Assembly: GCA_000402075.1 (NCBI GenBank)
Contig: ARWO01000028.1
Coordinates: 1-6,651, forward strand
Direction of reading: 5' to 3'
Length of the DNA stretch: 6,651 nucleotides
Source of the DNA: Thaumarchaeota archaeon SCGC AAA007-O23
Lineage (GTDB): Archaea > Thermoproteota > Nitrososphaeria > Nitrososphaerales > Nitrosopumilaceae
Below, piece by piece: positions 1 to 5,670 of this stretch (position 1 is its first letter; the number at the start of each line of letters is the position of its first letter). The notes below the pieces were generated by a model. That model ran no database searches. It saw only the letters and a list, made by a program, of their open reading frames with translations, and was not told the DNA's origin. A program made the translations under genes and the position numbers.

Positions 1-20
1 CACATACGCGCCTTGAAAAT

Positions 21-176
21 CTAATTCGGTTTTTCTGCTATACGCAATCTTGCGTATTTGTCATCAGGAGAAAATTTTGCTGGATGCACTAATGTAGTTT
101 TTTTATTACATTTTTTGCATTCATCTTTTAATGTGTATAGTCCACACTCAGAACACTTTCTTAGCTGAAACCGCAT
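21..176 (-). CDS. nop10: H/ACA snoRNP component Nop10 (ribosome biogenesis protein)
   Basis: This small zinc-ribbon protein of 51 residues is the Nop10 subunit of the H/ACA ribonucleoprotein, which with Cbf5, Gar1 and L7Ae makes guide-RNA-directed pseudouridines in rRNA. Seen: it opens MRFQLRKC, has two Cys pairs (C8/C11 and C20/C23) that form the zinc site, and then the family's conserved HPAKFSPDDKYA stretch at residues 31-42. The length fits the archaeal family (about 50-60 residues). I chose the ATG at 176 because family members start at this MRF. A longer frame from a GTG at 209 adds 11 residues unlike the family, read through the likely end of the upstream gene. A GGTGGGG stretch lies just before the ATG and could serve as ribosome binding site. 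In archaea this gene usually follows aIF2-alpha and precedes a PAC2-family gene. An ATG on the minus strand at 5-3, just after the stop, could be the next gene's start but is too close to the edge to judge. Confidence 0.93.
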   Translation of the reverse strand: MRFQLRKCSECGLYTLKDECKKCNKKTTLVHPAKFSPDDKYARLRIAEKPN

Positions 177-205
177 TATTCCCCACCAGTTTTCTTGGAT
201 TCTTC
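176..205 (-). other. Possible 3' end of an upstream gene (aIF2-alpha?) cut by the junction
   Basis: Read on the minus strand in the frame that ends at TAA 178-176, the bases just before nop10 give EESKKTGGE and then stop. The TAA shares its last A with the nop10 ATG (TAATG), a typical translational coupling. Known: aIF2-alpha commonly lies directly upstream of nop10 in archaea, so these charged residues could be its C-terminal tail. In this frame a TGA at 208-206 interrupts reading immediately before the tail, which fits with the upstream gene having been lost at the junction described under findings. The stretch is too short to identify with confidence. Confidence 0.3.
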
Positions 206-210
206 TCACG

Positions 211-987
211 ATAAGTTTCTGCTCACCCGAAGCAGCAAGAGTTTCTTATGGATTAAATATTGATCACATATGTTTTTCTGATTCACCACATGCCAATGCT
301 GTTATGCGACTTGTTATACCTCTAGTTCAAAAATTGTTGATCCCATGGATTATTCCAAAAAAAGAATTCGTAAAATTTGGAATAAACATCAAAAATATTA
401 TACATTACAGAGCAATTGACGCCGCAATAATAACGAAACGAAAGATTTCAAAAAATAGCAAAAATCCAGTTAAAGAAAATAAAAGAAAAGTGATTCTGGT
501 GAGGGTTGAAGAAGAATATGCTTCCTATTCATCTAAAAAAAGACCTGCAATACCCATTATCAAAGAAATAATCAAAAATTTTTATGATGAAGAGATCGTT
601 GTAATGGCACGGTATACGTCTCAAGCAAGACATTTAGAACAAACTTTTGGCAAAAAAATCATAGTGTTAAACAAGGTTATTGATAGTAAAATATTGTTGA
701 AAAATACTGATGTTTTCGTTGGATCCGGTGGAACAATGACCGCAGAATCTGCACTACTTGGTACTCCGACAATTTCGTACGATGCGGTTCCAAATATTAT
801 AGAGGCCTATCTTGTCAGGAAAAAATTGGTGATAAGGAAAACAAATCCTAAACAGATAGTAATATCAATTAGGAAGATTTTTGGGTCCAAAAATTTAGAA
901 ATAAAAAAGAAATCTAAAAAGATGATAGATTCTATGGAAGATCCTTATCCTATCCTTGTAAAAACAATGAAATCTATGTTGAAGTAA
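211..987 (+). pseudogene. DUF354 family protein (GT-B-like fold), N-terminus missing
   Basis: This reading frame is clearly homologous to DUF354 proteins (PF04007), which share a fold with UDP-GlcNAc 2-epimerases and GT-B glycosyltransferases. Their substrate is not known. Homology starts at ISFCSPEAARV (from about 211), continues through HICFSDSPHANAV and the PWIIPKKEF segment (from about 343), and includes the GSGGTMTAES nucleotide-sugar-type loop at 721-750 followed by ALLGTP. The first ATG in frame is at 304, but starting there would discard the conserved SPEAARV and SDSPHA motifs. No ATG, GTG or TTG occurs in frame between the stop at 166-168 and 304. The visible homologous part is 258 residues against a usual 330-350, so about 90-100 N-terminal residues are absent. 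Their place is taken by antisense nop10 sequence. The C-terminal half is Lys-rich and intact to its TAA. It is either a genuine truncation or one side of an assembly chimera. A product from ATG 304 (227 residues) is possible but would lack its first Rossmann-like domain. Confidence 0.8.
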
Positions 988-996
988 TATTATAAG
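988..996 (+). promoter_or_regulatory. Box A (TATA-like) element of the tRNA-Gln gene
   Basis: A TATTATAAG stretch begins right after the DUF354 stop codon. Its TTATAA core (990-995) is centred about 27 bases before the first base of the tRNA, the distance expected between an archaeal TATA box and the transcription start. This suggests the tRNA has its own promoter and an almost leaderless primary transcript. The call rests on sequence and spacing only. Confidence 0.55.
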
Positions 997-1019
997 GGGA
1001 TAGAAAAAAAATGTACTGA

Positions 1020-1091
1020 AGCCCGGTAGTGTAGTGGCAAGCATAGGGGCCCTTGGAGCCTTTGACCTCGGTTCGAGTCCGGGCCGGGCTA
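1020..1091 (+). tRNA. tRNA-Gln, anticodon TTG, with an unusual C at position 33
   Basis: A complete cloverleaf can be folded by eye. The acceptor stem is seven perfect pairs (1020-1026 with 1084-1090). The D arm is a short stem GTGT/GCAT with the GG of the D loop at 1036-1037. The anticodon stem is GGGGC (1046-1050) with GCCTT (1058-1062), including two G-T pairs at its outer end. The anticodon loop is CCTTGGA (1051-1057), and the T arm is CTCGG/CCGGG closing the loop TTCGAGT. The anticodon is TTG at 1053-1055, giving Gln. The A1-T72 first pair also fits Gln: in archaea it is the determinant read by the GatDE amidotransferase on Glu-tRNA(Gln). Discriminator A is at 1091 and no CCA is encoded. 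I see no intron. Position 33, just 5' of the anticodon, is C rather than the near-universal U. Reading the loop one base over (anticodon TGG, Pro) would put a C-C mismatch in the stem, so Gln is preferred. Confidence 0.9.
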
Positions 1092-1094
1092 CTA

Positions 1095-1101
1095 TTTTTT
1101 T
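1095..1101 (+). terminator. T-run terminator behind the tRNA
   Basis: Seven T residues begin four bases after the tRNA discriminator base. Oligo-T on the coding strand without a hairpin is the usual intrinsic termination signal of archaeal RNA polymerase. The run touches the stop codon of the converging permease gene. The following A residues give that gene a short T5 run on its own strand (1106-1102), which may help it terminate too. Confidence 0.5.
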
Positions 1102-1870
1102 AAAAATCCATTTTAGTTAACAATTTTGTTGCGATGACAAAAAGAACGGATGCAAGAACTAACAAAACTACCATTTCTAAAATAACAAACTCTGTAATGG
1201 TGCCAAAAATTCCAGCCCTAATTATATCGACAAGATATGTAAGTGGATTCAGATAAAATATAGTTGCAAGAGGTTGTGGAGCGCCAGCGGCAGGATAAAA
1301 AGCTGTACTTACAAAAGCAAAGAAAATAAAAACAGTGTTAATAATTACGTTAAATCCCTCACTTGAACGCAGTCTTGCGGATATGATTGAAGCAATAGAA
1401 CCAAATAATATTGCACCAACTATTGAACTGAAGACTATGAGTGGAATTGTCACTAAACTAAATTCTACTGATTGGAAAAATACTGGATAACCAACTGCCG
1501 CGATTAACGCTGCACTAACTAGACCTACTATTGCAATAGTGGTGATGTTACTAAGAATGTAGTTTGATCTTGTAAATGGACCTGACATTATTTGTTCAAA
1601 CATTCCATGTCGTCTATCATTCCAAATTATAATTCCAGAAATGAGTGTACTATTCATAATGTTAAAACCAATCATCCCAGAAGCTAAGAATGCTGGATAG
1701 CTTAGATTCTTCGTTCCAAAAGATACTTCATCTATCAGTGCACTGTACGCAAAACCAGCGACAAAAATCCAAATCAAGGGAAAGATTACTTGCCAGATTA
1801 AGAAACCTGGATTCACTGAGATGGTAATATTTCTATTAACTAATCTGATTATTGGATGTATTAGAATCAC
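1100..1870 (-). CDS. ABC-2 type exporter permease (DrrB-like)
   Basis: This 256-residue integral membrane protein is the permease partner of the ATPase encoded just upstream. Together they would form an ATP-driven exporter of the DrrAB/ABC-2 class. The cargo (drug, lipid or polysaccharide) cannot be told from sequence. Seen: six hydrophobic segments near residues 23-44, 60-82, 108-130, 140-164, 172-192 and 228-249; an N-terminal amphipathic stretch (HPIIRLVNRN); the NDRRHGMFEQIMSGP loop after the second segment; and the LNPLTYLVDIIRAG motif near 207-220 characteristic of ABC-2 permeases. The length is normal for the family. The start is a GTG at 1870, inside the ATPase gene, giving a 35-base overlap and implying translational coupling. 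An AGGTGAT Shine-Dalgarno-like string (1872-1866) overlaps this GTG and would better suit a start a few codons later, but only ATT, CTA and ATA codons lie there, so the GTG is kept. The gene converges on the tRNA. Confidence 0.92.
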   Translation of the reverse strand: MILIHPIIRLVNRNITISVNPGFLIWQVIFPLIWIFVAGFAYSALIDEVSFGTKNLSYPAFLASGMIGFNIMNSTLISGIIIWNDRRHGMFEQIMSGPFTRSNYILSNITTIAIVGLVSAALIAAVGYPVFFQSVEFSLVTIPLIVFSSIVGAILFGSIASIISARLRSSEGFNVIINTVFIFFAFVSTAFYPAAGAPQPLATIFYLNPLTYLVDIIRAGIFGTITEFVILEMVVLLVLASVLFVIATKLLTKMDF

Positions 1871-2789
1871 CTACAACTTTGAGAAATACTTCTTCAAGAT
1901 TTGTTGGTATTGCCGACAAATCATCTATATCTATATTGTTTTGATTTAAAATTTTTAAAATGCTCATTAAAACAACTTCAGATTCAGTTGAATGTATTGT
2001 AATTGTTGCCCCCGTATTAAACTCAATTTTACAATCCGGAATGTTTTCTAAAAGATTTCCTAATGCTTCAGTGTTAGAAGAAACGTGAATTTTGATTGTT
2101 TTTTCACGACCAAATCTTTTTTTAAGTCCGTTTGGGGAATCAACAGTAATTATTTTGCCTTTGTTAATAATTGCAATATTATCACATAGATATTCTGCCT
2201 CGGTTAATACATGTGTGGTATAAAATATTGTTAGGTTTTTTTCCTTTACTTTATTTTTTAAAAAATCTAGTAATTGTCGTCTAGCAGTTGGATCCAGTCC
2301 AACAGTAGGTTCGTCTAAGAACAACAAATCCATATCATGCATAAATTCACGTGCAACCTGGACTCGCCTTCTCTGGCCAATGGAAAGATCCTCATTTCTT
2401 TTCTTTCTAATTTCAACTAGATTAAAGGCGGTAAGAAGTTCTTCTGTTCTATCCATTCTAGTTTTTTTGTCAAGGTCCCACATCATTCCATACTTTTCCA
2501 GAGATTTTTCTACTGAGAGTGTAGGTTCATAACTTGGTTGCTGTAAAACTACGCCAATTTTTTTTCTTATACTTAATGGTTCCTTTGCAGCATCAATTTC
2601 TAGAACTGAAATTTTGCCGCTGGTTGGCTGGATCAATGTGGTTAACAGTTTAATCACAGTTGATTTTCCTGCTCCATTTGGTCCTAAAAAACCAAAAATT
2701 TGTCCATCATCGATATCAAGATCTATACCGTCTACAGCATTTATTTCATCATATGATTTGAAAAGCGATCGGGCAAAAATAGATTTCAT
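1836..2789 (-). CDS. ABC transporter ATP-binding protein (DrrA-like, ABC-2 exporter)
   Basis: This cytoplasmic ATPase subunit of 317 residues powers the adjacent permease. All nucleotide-binding motifs are visible: Walker A GPNGAGKST at residues 36-44, Q-loop Gln near 83-84, signature LSIGQ at 135-139, Walker B LLFLDE at 155-160, D-loop GLD at 164-166 and switch His193 in YTTHVLTEAE. The signature differs from LSGGQ only at its third residue (Ile), a position that varies in this subfamily. The last 100 or so residues form the DrrA-type C-terminal domain, ending in the NLEEVFLKVVG motif typical of these exporters. The start is the ATG at 2789. No strong Shine-Dalgarno lies close to it, and a TATA-like element about 26 bases upstream suggests a leaderless mRNA. 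It is the first gene of a two-gene operon with the permease. Confidence 0.95.
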   Translation of the reverse strand: MKSIFARSLFKSYDEINAVDGIDLDIDDGQIFGFLGPNGAGKSTVIKLLTTLIQPTSGKISVLEIDAAKEPLSIRKKIGVVLQQPSYEPTLSVEKSLEKYGMMWDLDKKTRMDRTEELLTAFNLVEIRKKRNEDLSIGQRRRVQVAREFMHDMDLLFLDEPTVGLDPTARRQLLDFLKNKVKEKNLTIFYTTHVLTEAEYLCDNIAIINKGKIITVDSPNGLKKRFGREKTIKIHVSSNTEALGNLLENIPDCKIEFNTGATITIHSTESEVVLMSILKILNQNNIDIDDLSAIPTNLEEVFLKVVGDSNTSNNQIS

Positions 2790-2810
2790 GTTTTTTGCTA
2801 ATCCTAAACT

Positions 2811-2826
2811 CCTTAAATGTTAATAA
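2811..2826. promoter_or_regulatory. Shared divergent promoter region of the ABC exporter and rpa
   Basis: The 68-base gap between the ATPase and rpa contains CCTTAAATG followed by TTAATAA. The TTAA core at 2813-2816 can be read as a box A on either strand. On the minus strand it lies about 26 bases before the ATPase ATG, which would make that transcript leaderless. On the plus strand it would give a start near 2840, leaving a short leader that still contains the rpa ribosome binding site. TTAATAA (2819-2826) is a second plus-strand candidate. The assignment is by sequence and spacing only. Confidence 0.45.
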
Positions 2827-2846
2827 GAGCTAAAAAGAAGAAATTG

Positions 2847-2853
2847 AAGGGAG
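2847..2853 (+). promoter_or_regulatory. Ribosome binding site that sets the TTG start of rpa
   Basis: AAGGGAG ends four bases before the TTG at 2858. It is a good purine-rich Shine-Dalgarno match and supports the non-ATG start. The resulting N-terminus, MSEFEELLEKI, is what is expected of this archaeal RPA family. Confidence 0.65.
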
Positions 2854-2857
2854 CAAC

Positions 2858-4255
2858 TTGTCAGAGTTTGAAGAACTATTAGAAAAGATACAGGAACAAA
2901 AACCTGAATTAACCAAACAAGATATTGACGTTAGAATTAAACAGAAAATTGAAAAGATAGGTCCAGGTTATTTGACAGATGAAGGAGCTCTTTTTCTTAT
3001 TGCGAAAGATTTAGGAATATCATTAAAGCAGACTTTGAAAACTGAAATGAGTTTAAAGGATATTTACGTAGGTGCTAAGGACGTATCAATTGAAAGTAGG
3101 GTTCTCAACATTTCACCCACAAAGCAATTTTCTAGAAAAGATGGTTCTCCTTTCCTACTTAGAACTATGACTGTTTATGATAATGATTCGGCTGTAAGCG
3201 TCAAGCTTTGGGATGAAAAAGCTAACCTGCCAGGAATTGAAGAACTGAAGCCTGGTGATTTGATAAAAATAATCAAGGCGTATATCAAATCGGATCTTAA
3301 TGGTAGCCCAACGATAAATGTTGGTTCGGGATCTAATATCGAGCCGACCAATAAAGAAAGTAAAATTATTGCAGTTGATGAATTGACTGTTGATGCCAGT
3401 CAGGTTAAGGAAAATCAAAGTAATCTGGTCGTTTCTGGTAAAATAGATGGTAGTATAACCACACTAGAATTTACTAACCGACGGGGCGAACCAGGGAAAG
3501 GACTCAGAATGAGATTGAAAGGAAATGATGATACCACAAAAGGAGTCGTCATATGGGGAAGAGATGAATCGTTTTTGCCTAAAGTTATTCCCCAGAATGC
3601 AAAAGTTAGGCTCTTGGGTGTTAGAACAAAGGTAGGAAACCAAGGTCTTGAAATTCATGGAAATGAGGCAACGCTGATTGAAATTGAGGGAGGAAAAGAA
3701 TCAGAACCTGTTATTGTACGTGTTGCTACAATGAAGAGAAATGATGGAGGAAAAACTGTTGCAATGGGTATAGACAATAAGAAAAATACAGTGTACTTGA
3801 CCGACTCTTCAAATATGCTAGATTCTATTAGTACTGGAGATGTTATAGAATGCATGCCAGCACAAGTCTTTGGTAATGCTGTAACGCTAAACCATGATTC
3901 GTTTGTAAGAAAAATTGATGATGATGGAAGCATACCATCATTATCAGATCTGAGAACAAAAATCTCCGAGATTAAATCTGAAAATAATTACTGTGTTGAA
4001 GCCATAGTTTTGAAAGAACCGGAAAAGCGGGAGGTACAAACAAAAACTGGAGAAACAATCTTGCTGTCAGAAATGTTTGTTGAAGATGCTAGCGGTCAGA
4101 TTTGGATTAAGGGATGGAGAAACCAAGCTATTCTTTTAGATGGCCTTTCTAGCGGCGAAATAATTTCTGTGACTGCTGTTAACGCAAAAGCTGGACTTGA
4201 AGGGAGAACTGAATTGTTTTTAACTCCGTATTCAGCTGTTGTAAAAAAGAACTAA
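2858..4255 (+). CDS. rpa: Replication protein A, single-stranded-DNA-binding, four OB folds
   Basis: This 465-residue protein is an archaeal RPA-type single-stranded-DNA-binding protein, acting in replication, repair and recombination. Seen: an N-terminal helical module at residues 1-58, with the GYLTDEGALFLIAKDLGIS pattern typical of archaeal RPAs. Four consecutive beta-rich OB-fold units follow at about 66-163, 187-277, 284-352 and 362-463. Three of them carry the aromatic strand expected of nucleic-acid-binding OB folds (VSVKLWDE at 114-120, GVVIWGRDE at 229-237, IWIKGWRNQ at 415-423). The third fold is shorter and lacks such a Trp. There is no CxxC zinc finger; only two Cys are present (332 and 379). 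The start is a TTG supported by a good ribosome binding site. The gene is divergent from the ABC exporter and its stop interlocks with that of the converging helicase gene. Family assignment is confident; the exact OB borders are estimates. Confidence 0.92.
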   Translation: MSEFEELLEKIQEQKPELTKQDIDVRIKQKIEKIGPGYLTDEGALFLIAKDLGISLKQTLKTEMSLKDIYVGAKDVSIESRVLNISPTKQFSRKDGSPFLLRTMTVYDNDSAVSVKLWDEKANLPGIEELKPGDLIKIIKAYIKSDLNGSPTINVGSGSNIEPTNKESKIIAVDELTVDASQVKENQSNLVVSGKIDGSITTLEFTNRRGEPGKGLRMRLKGNDDTTKGVVIWGRDESFLPKVIPQNAKVRLLGVRTKVGNQGLEIHGNEATLIEIEGGKESEPVIVRVATMKRNDGGKTVAMGIDNKKNTVYLTDSSNMLDSISTGDVIECMPAQVFGNAVTLNHDSFVRKIDDDGSIPSLSDLRTKISEIKSENNYCVEAIVLKEPEKREVQTKTGETILLSEMFVEDASGQIWIKGWRNQAILLDGLSSGEIISVTAVNAKAGLEGRTELFLTPYSAVVKKN

Positions 4256-5670
4256 TCGTCCCAAAAGCCTCTTGTCATTACGTACTGCCTTTCGGCTTCG
4301 TAAATTTGTTTATACATAAGCTCTTGGTCAATCATATTTCGTAAAATCCTTGCGCCGGTGTCAGCACCAACACCATAGCCAGATAATACGATTATAGCAT
4401 TTTTACCAAAAGTTTCAACCAACGAGGCAACTTTCCAAGCTCGCTTAAACCTATGATTTTCTTCGGCTGAAAGTTTTTTCCCAGTATGTTTTTTCTGAAT
4501 GATTTTAACCAAATCGTAATCTGAATAAAATGTGGTCGTAATTTGCCTGCTTTTGCAATATTTACAACTAAGATTACTTTTTACTTCTTCCGTAATAATG
4601 GCTAGTTGCCATTTGCCACAACGAGCACAAATTAATCGATGTTTGGTTTTAAACAATCGCTTTTTTACTAAATCAAGAATTGCCTTATCAACACTTGCTG
4701 GAGAAGAATAATATTTTGTGGCGTGATCTAAGAGTGGTTCTGCTAATTTGGAAAACTTGTCAACATCAACCCATTCAATCTGAATTTTGTTGTTTCTAAT
4801 TTTGTTCAAAACAGTTTCAGTAGATTTTAGATCAAATTTATCATGGAATAACTCCCTTAATGCTTCCATAACAACAGGTGTGTTTTGATACCGCTCATAA
4901 ATAAAACGGCCAGATTTTCTATCATAAATAGCACCACGACCTACCATTCCAAATTTTTTTGCAACACACCATGTTCTCCAATTAACATTATGTGTCCCAA
5001 CCAAAGATGCAGTTACAACATCACGAAGAATAAATTCTTCGGTTAAAGCTTCAACAATGATCTTCTTGTTAATTCTTGCATTAGATTCCAAAACAATTCT
5101 ATATGCATCTGATCTTGATTGAACAACATATCCAAGAGTAGATTCTAGTAATGAAGAAAGTATAGTTGCCAGAGTTGAATTGATTTTTGTACCAAAACAT
5201 GCATGAATAACAACATTCCGATCTGTTCTTACAGATTCAATTACAATGGTTTTCTCATCAGGTATGATGTTAAAATCTAGTTCTGGAATTATTTTGTTAA
5301 GCATTGTTAACGAACCATGTCTCACTTTATTTCTAAATAATCCAACTTTTTGTGCAGTATCATAATCTATGGGAATGTTTTCTCCCTCCCAGTAAGGCAC
5401 ATTTTTTGGTGCACCGCTCATCGGTTCAACATTAACTTGCAAAGCTTTTTCGTCAATATTCAGTATTCTCCACTGCATTCCACGTAGAACAAATATGTTA
5501 CCCGCTTCACCATGATCGCCTACAAACCTTTGATCTAAGGATCCTATGATTTTCTTTCCTACTGAATCAAACACTTTAAATTTTAAAATATCTGGAATTG
5601 TTGAAAGATTCTCAAAATAATACCTAAATGCTTTTCGTGTCTTCCAAAATTTCATTTTTTTTTCTGTCAA
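4252..5670 (-). CDS. lhr: Lhr-like helicase, C-terminal part (downstream frame)
   Basis: These 472 codons encode the C-terminal half of an archaeal Lhr-type helicase, separated from the N-terminal half by a one-base frameshift. The Lhr hallmark YYFENLSTIPD comes near the start, at residues 17-27, followed by a beta-rich region (VGDHGEAGNIFVLRGMQW) seen in Lhr domain 4. A zinc-ribbon-like pair of CxxC motifs lies at C348/C351 and C369/C372. The end has the family's LVETFGKNAIIVLSGYGVG segment and finishes AERQYVMTRGFWDD. Some archaeal Lhr proteins carry such Cys motifs, so its presence is not by itself odd. A TTG at 5670 could act as start, but nothing shows that it does, and the sequence before it continues the upstream reading frame once one A is removed. 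The stop TAG (4254-4252) overlaps the rpa stop. I read this as part of one gene with the segment at 5624-6651. Confidence 0.85.
   Translation of the reverse strand: MTEKKMKFWKTRKAFRYYFENLSTIPDILKFKVFDSVGKKIIGSLDQRFVGDHGEAGNIFVLRGMQWRILNIDEKALQVNVEPMSGAPKNVPYWEGENIPIDYDTAQKVGLFRNKVRHGSLTMLNKIIPELDFNIIPDEKTIVIESVRTDRNVVIHACFGTKINSTLATILSSLLESTLGYVVQSRSDAYRIVLESNARINKKIIVEALTEEFILRDVVTASLVGTHNVNWRTWCVAKKFGMVGRGAIYDRKSGRFIYERYQNTPVVMEALRELFHDKFDLKSTETVLNKIRNNKIQIEWVDVDKFSKLAEPLLDHATKYYSSPASVDKAILDLVKKRLFKTKHRLICARCGKWQLAIITEEVKSNLSCKYCKSRQITTTFYSDYDLVKIIQKKHTGKKLSAEENHRFKRAWKVASLVETFGKNAIIVLSGYGVGADTGARILRNMIDQELMYKQIYEAERQYVMTRGFWDD

Noticed and set aside
177..209. Extension of nop10 to a GTG at 209
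   Set aside because: The extra 11 residues do not resemble the family, the MRF start at 176 is the conserved one, and the bases fit better as the end of the upstream gene.
1046..1063. Reading the tRNA as tRNA-Pro (anticodon TGG)
   Set aside because: Shifting the loop by one base restores T33 but puts a C-C mismatch and three G-T pairs in the anticodon stem. The A1-T72 pair favours Gln.
2614..2823. 69-codon plus-strand frame opposite the ATPase
   Set aside because: It is the antisense shadow of the Walker A region of a clear ABC ATPase and has no recognisable protein character.
3155..3933. Three minus-strand frames opposite rpa
   Set aside because: They are antisense to well-supported OB-fold coding sequence, have no ribosome binding sites and no family-like motifs.
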